Source of the DNA: Shouchella patagoniensis
GTDB lineage: Bacteria; Bacillota; Bacilli; Bacillales; Bacillaceae_D
Assembly: GCF_002019705.1 (NCBI RefSeq)
Contig: NZ_KV917377.1
Location: forward strand, 4,570,228 to 4,634,227
Reading direction: 5' to 3'
Length of the DNA stretch: 64,000 nucleotides
This document shows, piece by piece, positions 42,085 through 50,856 of the stretch (position 1 is its first letter; each line of letters begins with the position of its first letter). The notes below the pieces were generated by a model. The model did not search any database. It saw nothing but the letters and a program-made list of their open reading frames with translations, and had not been told where the DNA came from. The position numbers were made by a program, and so were the translations under genes.

Positions 42085-43491
42085 ATGAAAAAAGATTCAA
42101 CCCAAAAAAAGGAAAGTACTCAAGGGGTAGTTGTTCATAAAGGACAGAAATTTCCTCTTACTATAAAGCGCTTAGGTATTAATGGAGAAGGGGTTGGCTA
42201 TTTTAAACGTCGCGTCGTCTTTGTAAAAGGCGCATTACCTGGAGAAGAAGCTGTCGTCGAAGTAATAAAAGCTGGCGAGCGATTCTCCGAAGCAAAGGTG
42301 AAAAAACTTCGGAAAAAATCACCGGACCGAGTAGAGGCTCCTTGCCCGATTTATGAAGAGTGTGGTGGCTGTCAACTTCAGCACATGAATTATTCTGCAT
42401 CATTGCGTGGGAAAAAAGACATTGTCTTGCAAGCTTTTTCTAGATATACCAAACTTCCAGAGAATAAGTTACCACTAAAAGAAACGATTGGAATGGAGAA
42501 CCCTTGGTACTATCGAAATAAAAGTCAATTACAAACAAGAAAAAAAGGTGGAAAAGTTGCTGCAGGACTTTATAAAGAGGGGACACATGAATTAATTGAT
42601 TTATCAGCTTGCCTTGTCCAACACAAACAATTAAATCATGTGACTCAAGTGGTAAAAGACCTTTTAAGCGAGTTAAATATTCCGATTTATGATGAGAAAA
42701 AACATCAAGGCGAAGTTCGTACAATCGTGACCCGGATTGGATTTGAGACGAAACAAGTTCAGCTCGTACTTGTAACGCTTACGGATAAACTGACGAAGAA
42801 AGATGAACTCCTTGCAGAAATAAAAAAACGATTACCAGAAGTTTCGTCGTTAATGCAAAATGTAAACAACGAAAAAACGTCTTTAATTTTTGGTGAAAAA
42901 ACACTTCATTTAGATGGTGAACAAACCATTAATGAGCGGCTTGGTGAATTTAGTTTTGATTTGTCAGCACGTGCTTTTTTCCAACTGAACCCTAATCAAA
43001 CCGTACATCTTTATAATGAAGCTAAAAAGGCTGCACGGTTAACAGGTAAGGAAAAAATTGTTGATGCCTATTGCGGCGTCGGAACAATTGGTCAATGGCT
43101 TGGAGATGGGGCATCTGAAATAAGAGGAATGGATATTACAGAAGAAGCAATTGAAGATGCGCGAAAAAATGCAAAAGCCCATGGGGTGAAAGCTGTTTAT
43201 GAAGTGGGTACTGCTGAAAAATGGTTGCCTAAATGGTTACAGCAAGGCTTTAAACCGGATGTGATTTTAGTGGATCCACCGCGCAGTGGCTGTGATCAGA
43301 AATTGCTTTCAAGTATGATAAAAGCAAAGCCTAAGAGAATTGTTTATGTTTCATGTAATCCATCTACACTTGCTAAAGACGTTCAGCACCTTATTGAAAA
43401 AGGTGGATATCACGTAAAATCAATTCAACCCGTTGATATGTTTCCATGGACAGCGCAAGTTGAAAGCGTGACGGAGCTAACCTTGAAGTAA
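42085..43491 (+). CDS. rlmD: 23S rRNA m5U methyltransferase (RlmD/RlmCD type)
   Basis: SAM-dependent uracil-C5 methyltransferase of 23S rRNA. ATG 42085 lies behind ACAGGAG; the open frame extends upstream to 41980 without a ribosome site. TRAM domain (about 14-75), [4Fe-4S] cluster Cys87, Cys93, Cys96 in [10 protein letters not shown] plus a later Cys, SAM site [11 protein letters not shown], catalytic Cys in [11 protein letters not shown] and DPPRSGC. B. subtilis YefA makes both U747 and U1939; which positions this one modifies is not readable. Confidence 0.9.
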   Translation: MKKDSTQKKESTQGVVVHKGQKFPLTIKRLGINGEGVGYFKRRVVFVKGALPGEEAVVEVIKAGERFSEAKVKKLRKKSPDRVEAPCPIYEECGGCQLQHMNYSASLRGKKDIVLQAFSRYTKLPENKLPLKETIGMENPWYYRNKSQLQTRKKGGKVAAGLYKEGTHELIDLSACLVQHKQLNHVTQVVKDLLSELNIPIYDEKKHQGEVRTIVTRIGFETKQVQLVLVTLTDKLTKKDELLAEIKKRLPEVSSLMQNVNNEKTSLIFGEKTLHLDGEQTINERLGEFSFDLSARAFFQLNPNQTVHLYNEAKKAARLTGKEKIVDAYCGVGTIGQWLGDGASEIRGMDITEEAIEDARKNAKAHGVKAVYEVGTAEKWLPKWLQQGFKPDVILVDPPRSGCDQKLLSSMIKAKPKRIVYVSCNPSTLAKDVQHLIEKGGYHVKSIQPVDMFPWTAQVESVTELTLK

Positions 43492-43724
43492 TAAGGTTTT
43501 CCCTCCGTTATCTGCTCACTTGACCACATTTTGACCACATGAGTTAAACGTTTAGGATTTCATCGATCGTTGTAATCCATTCAAAATCGGTCATGCTTGT
43601 TACTTGTTTTAGAAGTGACACGAGCTATTTTTTCCTCTTGAATTACGAACGATGAATTTAGTTAGTAAGAGGACCTATTTAGGAGAGAGGGAATGTCTGT
43701 AACTCTCTCCCCGTCTTGTACGGG
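43492..43724. other. Intergenic region with possible integrase-tail remnant and hairpins
   Basis: On the minus strand one frame reads LLKQVTSMTDFEWITTIDEI, stop, then LMWSKCGQVSR; MWSKCGQ-like endings are common in phage integrases. The tandem TTTGACCACAT on the plus strand is this same element. Two hairpins (43682-43710 and 43710-43724) lie next to the following minus-strand gene end. No intact gene. Confidence 0.3.
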
Positions 43725-43940
43725 TCAACATCCTTTTTTTCTAGATGAGGTGCTCCCTTTAGAAATGAACCAAATAAAAGCAAATAACATGTAACCACTT
43801 AAAGCTGCACCTGATAGAGCCTCCCAAAAAACAATACTGATTAGATTTTCCGTTAATAAGTTGATCATTTGAATAGCAGATACGAATAATGCGCCTAACA
43901 GAGAGAATGTCCAAACGTTCTTTTTGAAAAACTTGAGCAT
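43725..43940 (-). CDS. Small membrane protein (71 aa)
   Basis: Two predicted membrane helices (FSLLGALFVSAIQMINLL and AALSGYMLFAFIWFIS) and a basic C-terminus (KGSTSSRKKGC). GGAGGT lies 9 bases before the ATG. Not recognised. First of three small membrane genes on this strand. Confidence 0.6.
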   Translation of the reverse strand: MLKFFKKNVWTFSLLGALFVSAIQMINLLTENLISIVFWEALSGAALSGYMLFAFIWFISKGSTSSRKKGC

Positions 43941-44095
43941 GATTCATCTACCTCCAAATATCAAATTATATCAAAATTTTCAGTTTTTAATGATCTTGGC
44001 TAGTGTGCTTAACGAGGTATCTACTTGTAAAAACCTCTCGTTATTTCATATTCGAAGAAGCACAGTAAAGGGGATCACCTCAAATAATAGTATAG

Positions 44096-44281
44096 TTACT
44101 TGGCTTTATCTACTTTCCTAACAATTATTGGAACAACAAAGGCCCAAGCAGTAAAACCACCTATGGAAGTACCTACTAGAGAAGGCCAGTACTCATTTAC
44201 GATGTAGCAGGAGATTAAAAAAGATACGACTACTAATAAGTAGAAGTATCTCTTGTATCCTCTGTACCGAATATTTTCCAT
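44096..44281 (-). CDS. Small membrane protein (61 aa)
   Basis: Two hydrophobic segments (YFYLLVVVSFLISCYIV and GGFTAWAFVVPIIV), basic ends. No ribosome site of its own, but its start lies inside the end of the 58-aa gene upstream (49-base overlap), so it would depend on coupled reinitiation. Tentative. Confidence 0.45.
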   Translation of the reverse strand: MENIRYRGYKRYFYLLVVVSFLISCYIVNEYWPSLVGTSIGGFTAWAFVVPIIVRKVDKAK

Positions 44282-44409
44282 AAAAAGAAAGTGAATATCG
44301 ATAAGATTATAATTCCCGTAATTCCTGCTGTATTTATATTAGTGATTAACAACAGTGCTCCAGCTACTACGAAAGCCGCAATAAGAGCTTGGATTGTTTT
44401 GGAAGACAT
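44233..44409 (-). CDS. Small membrane protein (58 aa)
   Basis: MSSKTIQALIAAFVVAGALL begins two hydrophobic stretches separated by TNINTAG, then FFLWKIFGTEDTRDTSTY. AGGTG lies 5 bases before the ATG at 44409. Overlaps the 61-aa gene. No family recognised; resembles the many short two-helix proteins of Bacillus accessory regions. Confidence 0.55.
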   Translation of the reverse strand: MSSKTIQALIAAFVVAGALLLITNINTAGITGIIILSIFTFFLWKIFGTEDTRDTSTY

Positions 44410-44580
44410 AAGGACACCTCAATTCAAGATTGTAGGTGTTGAATACCCGGTTATAAAGGTCCTAAAACATAAGGCGGATAACATAAAACCTATTCTAACA
44501 AATGCTTGACTTTAAGGCTTAATGCAGAGAGAAATACCTAAAATCAATAACACTAAGTACAATCTTTCACCTCAAACACC

Positions 44581-45486
44581 CTATAAATACCATTTAGGTT
44601 TTAATCGATCGAAGTAATCATGATCTTCTAAATAAACATAAACTTTATTTAACATCTCATTTATCATATTTGGTTTCGTTTTTAAAGTCCATATAACAGT
44701 AGAGAAAACGCACATTGCTAAGTAAAGTGAATACAACCTCCAAAAATCTTCTTCAGGGTCTTTATTATTAAAATAACCTTTAATTTGTCCGATTGAAAAA
44801 GGAATGCTTACTTCTCGGCTAAATATTCCTACCTTTAGAAATTCATGAATAGGATCTCCCCAATCATACCTGTCAAAGTCTATAATTCCTGCGAATTTCT
44901 TATTATTCACAATGATGTTTCCAAGGTGAAAATCATCATGTTGGAAGATGTTCGGACGTTGTTTCATGAGTGGGGTATTCTCCTCAATAAAATCAATGAT
45001 TTTTTGATCCTTTATAACGTTTACCTCACATGCTGCGTAAGCATCTAAATATTTCTTGTGTTTTTCGATTTTCCTTGAATACCACGAAGACATTTGATGG
45101 GGAGCGGATAATGCATGCATTTTTTTTAATTCTCTCCCCGCCTCAAGACCAATATTAAATTGGTCTTGGACAGTGTAGTTTGAGATTTCATCCTCAGCAT
45201 CTTTACCCTCTATGTATGATGTAATCATATATCCTCGATTTCCTGCTTCGCCAATTGCTAACGGTTTGGAACAAGTAACGTGGTAATTTTGCATTCTCTT
45301 TAGAATCGAGTATATTGTCTTCTTTGATCGTAACTCTTCTATATTAAACATCCGAAGTAGTAGCTTTTTGTTCCCGTCTGGCATATGTATTAGATACTTA
45401 TCATCTGAGGAAAAACCCTTCTTAATTGCAATAACTTCTTTGCAATTACTTAAAAAAGGAATTTGTTTTATTAGTGTGTTACTCAC
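44581..45486 (-). CDS. Aminoglycoside phosphotransferase (APH)-family kinase
   Basis: 301-residue small-molecule kinase. Brenner-type motif QHDDFHLGNIIV (catalytic Asp, Asn) and DFG-equivalent GIIDFDRYDWGDPIHEF are intact; nucleotide loop weak. GTG 45486 lies behind AGGGGTGAGG. Family covers antibiotic, choline, thiamine and sugar kinases; substrate cannot be predicted, so it should not be called a resistance gene. Located in an accessory-like stretch. Confidence 0.8.
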   Translation of the reverse strand: MSNTLIKQIPFLSNCKEVIAIKKGFSSDDKYLIHMPDGNKKLLLRMFNIEELRSKKTIYSILKRMQNYHVTCSKPLAIGEAGNRGYMITSYIEGKDAEDEISNYTVQDQFNIGLEAGRELKKMHALSAPHQMSSWYSRKIEKHKKYLDAYAACEVNVIKDQKIIDFIEENTPLMKQRPNIFQHDDFHLGNIIVNNKKFAGIIDFDRYDWGDPIHEFLKVGIFSREVSIPFSIGQIKGYFNNKDPEEDFWRLYSLYLAMCVFSTVIWTLKTKPNMINEMLNKVYVYLEDHDYFDRLKPKWYL

Positions 45487-45576
45487 AACCTCACCCCTCT
45501 TATATAATTTTAAAAAATGAATATTTCCCTTTTAGTTGGCTAAGAAAGGGAATACGTTATTCGCTGGAATGAGAGG

Positions 45577-45606
45577 TGCATACAATTTTTCAACTTACAC
45601 ATACTA
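45577..45606 (+). promoter_or_regulatory. Sigma-G promoter of tlp
   Basis: TGCATA (45577-45582), 17-base spacer, CATACTA (45600-45606): a perfect match to the forespore sigma-G consensus, 28 bases before the tlp start. Confidence 0.82.
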
Positions 45607-45633
45607 ACCCTGAAACTTAAAGGAGGATGAATG

Positions 45634-45861
45634 ATGCCAAATAAAGACGATCGATCAAACAACCCAGAGAGAATAGAAGAAATTATTGAGAACACCCAAG
45701 AAAAAATGAACGAAGCTAAAAGCCTTGAGGAAGCTCACGGTAACGAAATGTCCGAGAAAGAGAAGCAGCAAATTGAGCAAAAGAATCATCGTAGAGAAGA
45801 AAGTTTAGAAGCTTTACAAGAAGAAATGAAAGATGAATTAGATGATCAAAACCTACGTTAA
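45634..45861 (+). CDS. tlp: Small acid-soluble spore protein Tlp
   Basis: Minor SASP found in the forespore. 75 residues, highly charged; the PNKDDRSNNPERIEEIIENT start and IEQKNHRREESLEALQEEM core match Tlp. ATG 45634 is 7 bases from AGGAGG (ATG 45631 is too close). Perfect sigma-G promoter upstream and terminator downstream. Confidence 0.9.
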   Translation: MPNKDDRSNNPERIEEIIENTQEKMNEAKSLEEAHGNEMSEKEKQQIEQKNHRREESLEALQEEMKDELDDQNLR

Positions 45862-45877
45862 AAAAACCTAGTTCTGT

Positions 45878-45907
45878 GCCCTCATATTTTAATGAGGGCT
45901 TTTTTTA
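45878..45907 (+). terminator. Terminator after tlp
   Basis: GCCCTCAT (45878-45885) with ATGAGGGC (45892-45899), seven T. Confidence 0.9.
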
Positions 45908-46128
45908 TAACACTTTGTCCAATTCATCCTCCTACTCAGTTGTTTCGCTAGTTCCTTAAATAAATGTTTGTTAAAACCATCCATAGCGAGATACAAAATA
46001 GACGGTTTGGAGGAGATAGATCGTGTCCGGAGCCTAACGTTAAAGCAATGACTAGGTAGGGCAATGTCTATGTACGGAAGCAGATAGACGTTTTTCTTAT
46101 TACATGGTATAAGATAGGTTCAGGGCAA
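45908..46128 (+). other. Intergenic region with terminator-like hairpin
   Basis: GTCTAT (46066-46071) pairs with ATAGAC (46084-46089) ahead of GTTTTTCTT, a weak terminator. GGAGGAG near 46010 precedes a GTG with only three more codons. May hold a short regulatory RNA; nothing recognised. Confidence 0.3.
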
Positions 46129-46302
46129 CTATTTGGCTTGTTTGATTTTTGCTACAGACCATGGGTTGCTAGGATCAATTGTATTTAGTTTTTTCGCATA
46201 ATGAATCGCGTTTTCAAATTCTAAAAATACTTTATCTGTAAGCGTGTGAATGTTTTTCAAGATTAAGGTTTGTCCGTTAACGAAGCGTTTTAGATGATAC
46301 AA
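46129..46302 (-). CDS. Small hypothetical protein (57 aa)
   Basis: TTG 46302 lies 8 bases after AAAGGGG; the protein (MYHLKRFVNGQTL..., FENAIHYAKKLNTIDPSNPW, ending KIKQAK) is soluble and basic. Not recognised, no partner. Start choice decides whether the upstream hydrophobic stretch is included. Confidence 0.45.
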   Translation of the reverse strand: MYHLKRFVNGQTLILKNIHTLTDKVFLEFENAIHYAKKLNTIDPSNPWSVAKIKQAK

Positions 46303-46491
46303 GGCGAGATCCCCTTTCAGTTCTGTTATAAAAAGTATAGCTAAGATGAACGAAAGCTGTACAGTCAAAAATCATGTACTTTCCTTATTTTTATTGAAAT
46401 TTTGCTTAAAAGTGAAGGCTTAAGAATGGTACTTTAGAATAAGTGACAACCTAAAACGATGTGTGAGTAGACGGAAAGGGGTGAAGGACGA

Positions 46492-46722
46492 ATGAGAAAA
46501 CTTGAAGAAGTTATTCAAAATGCAGCAGCAGTTGGAGAACAACTTATGGGTGATGATGTAAACGGTTTTAAATTTGTTGGTAATGAACAATCTTATTGGA
46601 ATAAAATGCTTGAGGATGCGATACAAAGCGAAAGAATGAATCCACTTGATACAAATTGGCTGAGTGAAAACAACCTTCCTTATTTAGATTTTGATTATGA
46701 CCTATGGTATGCACATGAATAA
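46492..46722 (+). CDS. Hypothetical protein (76 aa)
   Basis: Acidic soluble protein (MRKLEEVIQNAAAVGEQLMG ... LPYLDFDYDLWYAHE). AGGGGTGAAGG precedes ATG 46492. No family recognised. Followed after 97 bases by the MccF-like gene. Confidence 0.6.
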   Translation: MRKLEEVIQNAAAVGEQLMGDDVNGFKFVGNEQSYWNKMLEDAIQSERMNPLDTNWLSENNLPYLDFDYDLWYAHE

Positions 46723-46819
46723 CTATTATAATGGGGATGAAACATTCCCTTTTTTTAGAGCCTTTGAAAAAGGGATTACATAAAAACAAAACGAATGAAG
46801 GCAATAGGAGGGGACGCAT

Positions 46820-47860
46820 ATGCTAAATTTAACAAAACCACAAAGATTAAAACAGGGCGATTTAGTGGCGACCGTTAGCTTAAGTTGGGGTGGAGCTGGA
46901 GACCCATCTCTATTATGGCGCTACGAACAAGGAAAAAAACGACTTCAAGACGTATTTGGACTTGAAGTAATTGAAATGCCTTATACACTTGCCGATCCTA
47001 GTTATGTTTACAAACATCCAGAGAAACGAGCAGAAGATTTAATGGCTGCATTTAAAGATCCATCAATAAAGGCTATTATCTGTTGCATAGGTGGAAATGA
47101 TAGTATACGCATGCTGCCTTACGTTGATTTTGATGTGATTAAAGCAAATCCAAAAATATTTACCGGATATTCGGATAATACAGTTGGGCACTTGATGTGT
47201 TTAAAAGCGGGTTTATCAAGCTTTTATGGAGTATCGGTATTAAATGATTTTGCAGAGAATGTCGCGATGTCGGATTATACAAAAAATTGGGTCGAGCGGA
47301 CTTTCTTTCAGGACGGGCCAATCGGGACTATTGCTGTGTCTGACACATGGACTGGTGAAAGGCTTGAGTGGGATCGTAAAAACCAAGATATCGGTCGGAC
47401 ATTTAAGGTTAATCATGATTATGAGTTAATTCAAGGCAATAAAACGGTACAAGGGCGTTTAATTGGGGGCTGTTTTGATGTGTTGCAGTTTATAAAAGGA
47501 ACGTCTTTGTTCCCAGAGTTAGATCAATTTAACGAAACCATATTATTTCTAGAAACATCTGAAGTTCACTGTCCTCCATGGTTGTTAGAAGATGGGTTAC
47601 GTAACTATGGCATGATGGGTATCCTTAATCGAATTAATGGCATTTTATTTGCTAAGCCGCAAGGAGAATTTTATTATGAGGAATACAAAAGTACGATTAA
47701 AAAAGTTTTAGCTGAATTTGAATTAGATACGTTGCCTGTTCTTTACAATGCAAGTTTTGGACATAATGAACCTAAATGTTTATTACCTTATGGCGTGTTA
47801 GCTGAAATAGACACACATAAAAGGTCATTTACCATTTTGGAAGCAGGAGTCGTTTCATAA
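46820..47860 (+). CDS. S66-family LD-carboxypeptidase-like protein, MccF type
   Basis: 346-residue serine peptidase of family S66. Catalytic Ser118 in FTGYSDNT, Glu245 in LFLETSE and His315 in SFGHNEPK; the Ser position equals that of MccF. Length and the WSWGG-like start put it in the MccF clade, which inactivates microcin C-like aminoacyl nucleotides, rather than in the shorter LdcA clade that trims peptidoglycan. AGGAGGGGA precedes the ATG. True substrate unknown. Confidence 0.85.
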   Translation: MLNLTKPQRLKQGDLVATVSLSWGGAGDPSLLWRYEQGKKRLQDVFGLEVIEMPYTLADPSYVYKHPEKRAEDLMAAFKDPSIKAIICCIGGNDSIRMLPYVDFDVIKANPKIFTGYSDNTVGHLMCLKAGLSSFYGVSVLNDFAENVAMSDYTKNWVERTFFQDGPIGTIAVSDTWTGERLEWDRKNQDIGRTFKVNHDYELIQGNKTVQGRLIGGCFDVLQFIKGTSLFPELDQFNETILFLETSEVHCPPWLLEDGLRNYGMMGILNRINGILFAKPQGEFYYEEYKSTIKKVLAEFELDTLPVLYNASFGHNEPKCLLPYGVLAEIDTHKRSFTILEAGVVS

Positions 47861-47956
47861 AAATCTTTGTTTAACTGGGCGTAAGAGTTGACCTTTCGAG
47901 CTGGTTTTCCATACGATAAAGAAAAGGTGGCGTGGACCAAAAAGGGGGAAAAGCGT

Positions 47957-48253
47957 TTGAATCTTTATAAAACCCACATCATCCATCCTCATACACATGT
48001 GCCGCTTATCGTTTACTTTAACCAGACGGAAGGGTTTGTCAGTTTTGAACGTGATGAACGGGTATTAAAAGCAATATACAATGTAAAAAGAGACTTAGCC
48101 TTGAATGAACAATTTCAAGAAAGTTTACGAAGAGCGACTCTTTTATGTCAAACCCAGTATCCGCTTGATACATTAAAACAAGCAGAGCAATTTTTGCTTA
48201 AAATAGGTATTGATGAAAAAAACATTCATTTTGAACAAGTGTATGTTCATTAA
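47957..48253 (+). CDS. Hypothetical protein (98 aa)
   Basis: TTG 47957 is chosen because AAAGGGGG lies 8 bases upstream; the frame is open back to 47888 without a site. Alpha/beta-looking soluble protein (HVPLIVYFNQTEGFVSFERD, then helices). Not recognised. Closed by a terminator shared with yfhF. Confidence 0.6.
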   Translation: MNLYKTHIIHPHTHVPLIVYFNQTEGFVSFERDERVLKAIYNVKRDLALNEQFQESLRRATLLCQTQYPLDTLKQAEQFLLKIGIDEKNIHFEQVYVH

Positions 48254-48287
48254 AAAGCTTAGGGCCGAAAGCGGACCTAAGCTTTTT
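48252..48287. terminator. Bidirectional terminator
   Basis: AAAAAGCTTAGG (48252-48263) with CCTAAGCTTTTT (48276-48287). Confidence 0.9.
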
Positions 48288-48294
48288 ATCTATG

Positions 48295-49200
48295 TTATTT
48301 CTGCAATAAGTTAGTTAATGCTGGTTCTGGGTCTTCATATTGGAAGGGGAAGTTTTTTTGCACGGCTTTTCGCGGATAAACATAAGCTCCTTCTAATACA
48401 AGGGCACTCATTTCACCTAGTGCTGTTTTAATAGCGAATGAGGGGGCTGGGATCCAATGGGGTCTATTCATCACTTTGGCAATCGTTCGGTTTAATTGTT
48501 GCATTCGAACTGGATGAGGTGCGGTTAAATTAAAAGGCCCCTCGATCGATTTTTCAGTAATTGCAAATGTGAACATATCAATCAGGTCATCGATGTGAAT
48601 CCAAGACATCCATTGTCTGCCTGTCCCAACAGTCCCACCAACAAAAAATTTATATGGAAGCAGCATTTTCGGTAAAGCTCCGCCCCCTTTATCGAGGACA
48701 ATCCCTATTCTTCCATAAACAGTTCGAATGCCTAGATTTGTTGCTTGGGAAGCTGCTTTCTCCCATTTTTTCGTAACTTCTGATAAAAAGTTAGGATTCA
48801 TCGATTCATCGTATTCATTAAAAATAGCTGTTTCAGAGTGCCCGTAATAGCCTATTGCAGAAGCATTAATGAATGCCTCAGGTTTTTGATCCAATTCTTT
48901 AATGATCGTTATCAATTCAGTTGTCGCTTCAAGACGGCTTGAGAGAATTCGTTCTTTTTTTAACTTCGTCCACCGTCCCATAATTGACTCTCCGGCCAAA
49001 TTTACAATGATATCGGTTCCTTGAAGCATAGAGACTGGAGAGCTTGTCGGCGTAAGCCACTCGACAAATTGAAACCGTTCTTTGTTTTGCTTATTTTTTA
49101 TGTTTCGCGTTAAAATAAGAATGTCATGGCCATCTTGATGAAGTTTATCAGCTAATTTTCCACCGATAAGACCTGTCCCGCCTGTTATAGCTATTTTCAT
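48295..49200 (-). CDS. yfhF: TIGR01777-family NAD(P)-binding epimerase
   Basis: Extended SDR-fold protein of 301 residues; nucleotide motif TGGTGLIGGKLA at the start, IVNLAGESI, active-site-like ASAIGYYG, and the DUF1731 C-terminus (MNRPHWIPAPSFAIKTALGEMS). Start 49200 is set by AAGGAG 8 bases upstream. Divergent from recX exactly as yfhF is in B. subtilis. Reaction unknown. Confidence 0.88.
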   Translation of the reverse strand: MKIAITGGTGLIGGKLADKLHQDGHDILILTRNIKNKQNKERFQFVEWLTPTSSPVSMLQGTDIIVNLAGESIMGRWTKLKKERILSSRLEATTELITIIKELDQKPEAFINASAIGYYGHSETAIFNEYDESMNPNFLSEVTKKWEKAASQATNLGIRTVYGRIGIVLDKGGGALPKMLLPYKFFVGGTVGTGRQWMSWIHIDDLIDMFTFAITEKSIEGPFNLTAPHPVRMQQLNRTIAKVMNRPHWIPAPSFAIKTALGEMSALVLEGAYVYPRKAVQKNFPFQYEDPEPALTNLLQK

Positions 49201-49306
49201 ATATATTCTCCTTTTGAAAACATTTATATCGTTATACCCGTTCATCATTCAACGTACACTTATTTGTTCCTTATGATGGATTTCTTTAAAGAAAGGAGTG
49301 AGCCAC

Positions 49307-50134
49307 ATGGCAATCATATCGAAAATAACCGTGCAAAAAAAAGCGAAGCAACGTTATAATTTATTTGTACAAGAACAAGGCAATGATCGCTATGCTTTTA
49401 GTGTTGATGAAGATATTTTAATTAAATATGGACTTAGAAAAGGACAGGATTTAAATGAGGAAGAGATGCGAGAATTAGTAGATGCTGATGAAGCTAAGAA
49501 AACACAGCATTTAGCCGTCCATTATCTCTCCTACCGTATGCGTTCCGAAAAAGAAATGTATGAGTACTTAATTAAAAAGGAGCGACAACCTGAACATATA
49601 ACGAAAGCAATTGATTTTTTAAAACAAGAACGACTTATTGATGATACCGCTTTTGCAGGCGCATTTGTTCGCACAAAAACGCGTTCAACTTTAATTGGGC
49701 CAAACAAAGTTAAACAGCAACTTATACAAAAAGGTGTTCAAGAATCGGTAATTGATGCAGCGCTTCATTCATATGATATTGATTGGCAGATTGAAGTGCT
49801 TTCTGCTTGGTTAAAAAAACAAGCGATTAAAGGAACAAAACAACGTGAATCAACACAACAGCTTATTCAAAAACGGACGAGCCAACTGGTTGGTAAAGGA
49901 TTTGCTTATGAAGCCATTCAGGCAGCTTTATCAGGCAATACTGATAAAGATAACAATGATGATGAGTGGCAGGCACTGATTTATCAAGCAGAGAAATTAG
50001 TGCGTACGTATACAAGGAAATATACGGGGTATGAATTAAAACAGAAACTTAAACAAGCACTTTACCGTAAGGGCTTCGCCTTTAGTGAAATTAGTCGTTA
50101 CATTGATGAAGAACTGCAGGGGGATGAGAATTAA
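49307..50134 (+). CDS. recX: RecA regulator RecX
   Basis: Binds RecA filaments and limits strand exchange. 275 residues, the long Firmicute form: N-terminal beta region then three RecX tandem helical repeats (LSYRMRSEKEMYEYL, FLKQERLIDDTAFAGAFV, RKGFAFSEISRYI). ATG 49307 is 9 bases after AAAGGAG, so GTG 49298 is rejected. Its stop overlaps the yfhH start by one base. Confidence 0.9.
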   Translation: MAIISKITVQKKAKQRYNLFVQEQGNDRYAFSVDEDILIKYGLRKGQDLNEEEMRELVDADEAKKTQHLAVHYLSYRMRSEKEMYEYLIKKERQPEHITKAIDFLKQERLIDDTAFAGAFVRTKTRSTLIGPNKVKQQLIQKGVQESVIDAALHSYDIDWQIEVLSAWLKKQAIKGTKQRESTQQLIQKRTSQLVGKGFAYEAIQAALSGNTDKDNNDDEWQALIYQAEKLVRTYTRKYTGYELKQKLKQALYRKGFAFSEISRYIDEELQGDEN

Positions 50135-50454
50135 TGGAAAAACGATTTAGCGAAATGGATGAATATGAATTAAAACTTGAGATTTCAATGCTAAATGAAA
50201 AAGCTAAGAAAGCCGAACAACTCGGACAAGGGAATGAATATGCAGTTTATGAAAGGCGTAAGACGTTAGCACAATCTTATTTAATTGATCCAAGTACAAT
50301 TGAGCCTGGAGCAGCTTATCGGATGACGGATGGGATTACATTATTTGAAGTTTCTTATATGAATGGCAGGTTTGCATGGGGCTATCGAACTGGAGAACGA
50401 GAATTAACGGGCGTACCAATTGCACTTCTGGCAGATAAAGTTACTCAAGTTTAA
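50134..50454 (+). CDS. yfhH: YfhH-family protein (DUF1811)
   Basis: 106 residues: helical N-terminus (FSEMDEYELKLEISMLNEKAKKA) and an SH3-like C-terminal part (ITLFEVSYMNGRFAWGYRTG). Coupled to recX (TAATG overlap), as in B. subtilis. Function unknown. Confidence 0.88.
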   Translation: MEKRFSEMDEYELKLEISMLNEKAKKAEQLGQGNEYAVYERRKTLAQSYLIDPSTIEPGAAYRMTDGITLFEVSYMNGRFAWGYRTGERELTGVPIALLADKVTQV

Positions 50455-50455
50455 T

Positions 50456-50488
50456 AAAAAAGGATCTTCCAAGGGAAGATCCTTTTTT
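50456..50488. terminator. Terminator after yfhH
   Basis: AAAAAAGGATCTTCC with its complement around AAG; also suits the minus-strand small gene ending at 50493. Confidence 0.93.
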
Positions 50489-50492
50489 GCAC

Positions 50493-50648
50493 CTATGTGC
50501 GTTTGCGCATCTGTGCTTCAAGCACGATATTGTGCTGGCTTTGTTGGGTTTCACCATTCACTTGGTGGAATGCGTGCTTTGAATTAGCACGCGGTGACAT
50601 GAACGGATCACGATACAAACTGTTTAAACGCGAGTGTTCCTTACCCAT
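50493..50648 (-). CDS. YpzG-like small protein (51 aa)
   Basis: MGKEHSRLNSLYRDPFMSPR, ANSKHAFHQVNGETQQSQ and a basic tail. The KHA..QVNGET pattern recalls the YpzG family. GGGAGG lies 8 bases before the ATG. It is next to sspK on the same strand, so a sporulation role is plausible. Family call is from memory of the pattern. Confidence 0.6.
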   Translation of the reverse strand: MGKEHSRLNSLYRDPFMSPRANSKHAFHQVNGETQQSQHNIVLEAQMRKRT

Positions 50649-50666
50649 GAGGCATTCCTCCCAAAA

Positions 50667-50822
50667 TTAAAAAGTTTTAAAGTGGTTGGACGAACTCATT
50701 CGTTCTTGTGGGCGATCCGCAATGCTTCTATCTGCACGTTTTGAAGCGTGCTCGTCAGCATTGTTGGCTTTGTTGCCATTAAACGAAATAGGATTTGGAA
50801 AATCTTTAGCTTTATTTCGCAT
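50667..50822 (-). CDS. sspK: Small acid-soluble spore protein K
   Basis: 51 residues (MRNKAKDFPNPISFNG..., DEHASKRADRSIADRPQERM). The ASKRADGSI..PQERM core is the SspK signature, with Arg for the usual Gly. Located between yfhH and yfhP as expected from B. subtilis. AAGGGGG precedes the ATG; a CATACTA forespore -10 lies upstream. Confidence 0.88.
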   Translation of the reverse strand: MRNKAKDFPNPISFNGNKANNADEHASKRADRSIADRPQERMSSSNHFKTF

Positions 50823-50856
50823 TCGTGAAACCCCCTTCACCATATCGGCTTACTTC

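Noticed and set aside
44291..44509. 72-codon plus-strand frame in the small-membrane-protein region
   Set aside because: It is antisense to the 58-aa minus-strand gene, which has a better start and membrane-protein composition.
44581..45486. Calling the APH-like gene an antibiotic resistance determinant
   Set aside because: Only family-wide kinase motifs are visible; many members phosphorylate metabolites.
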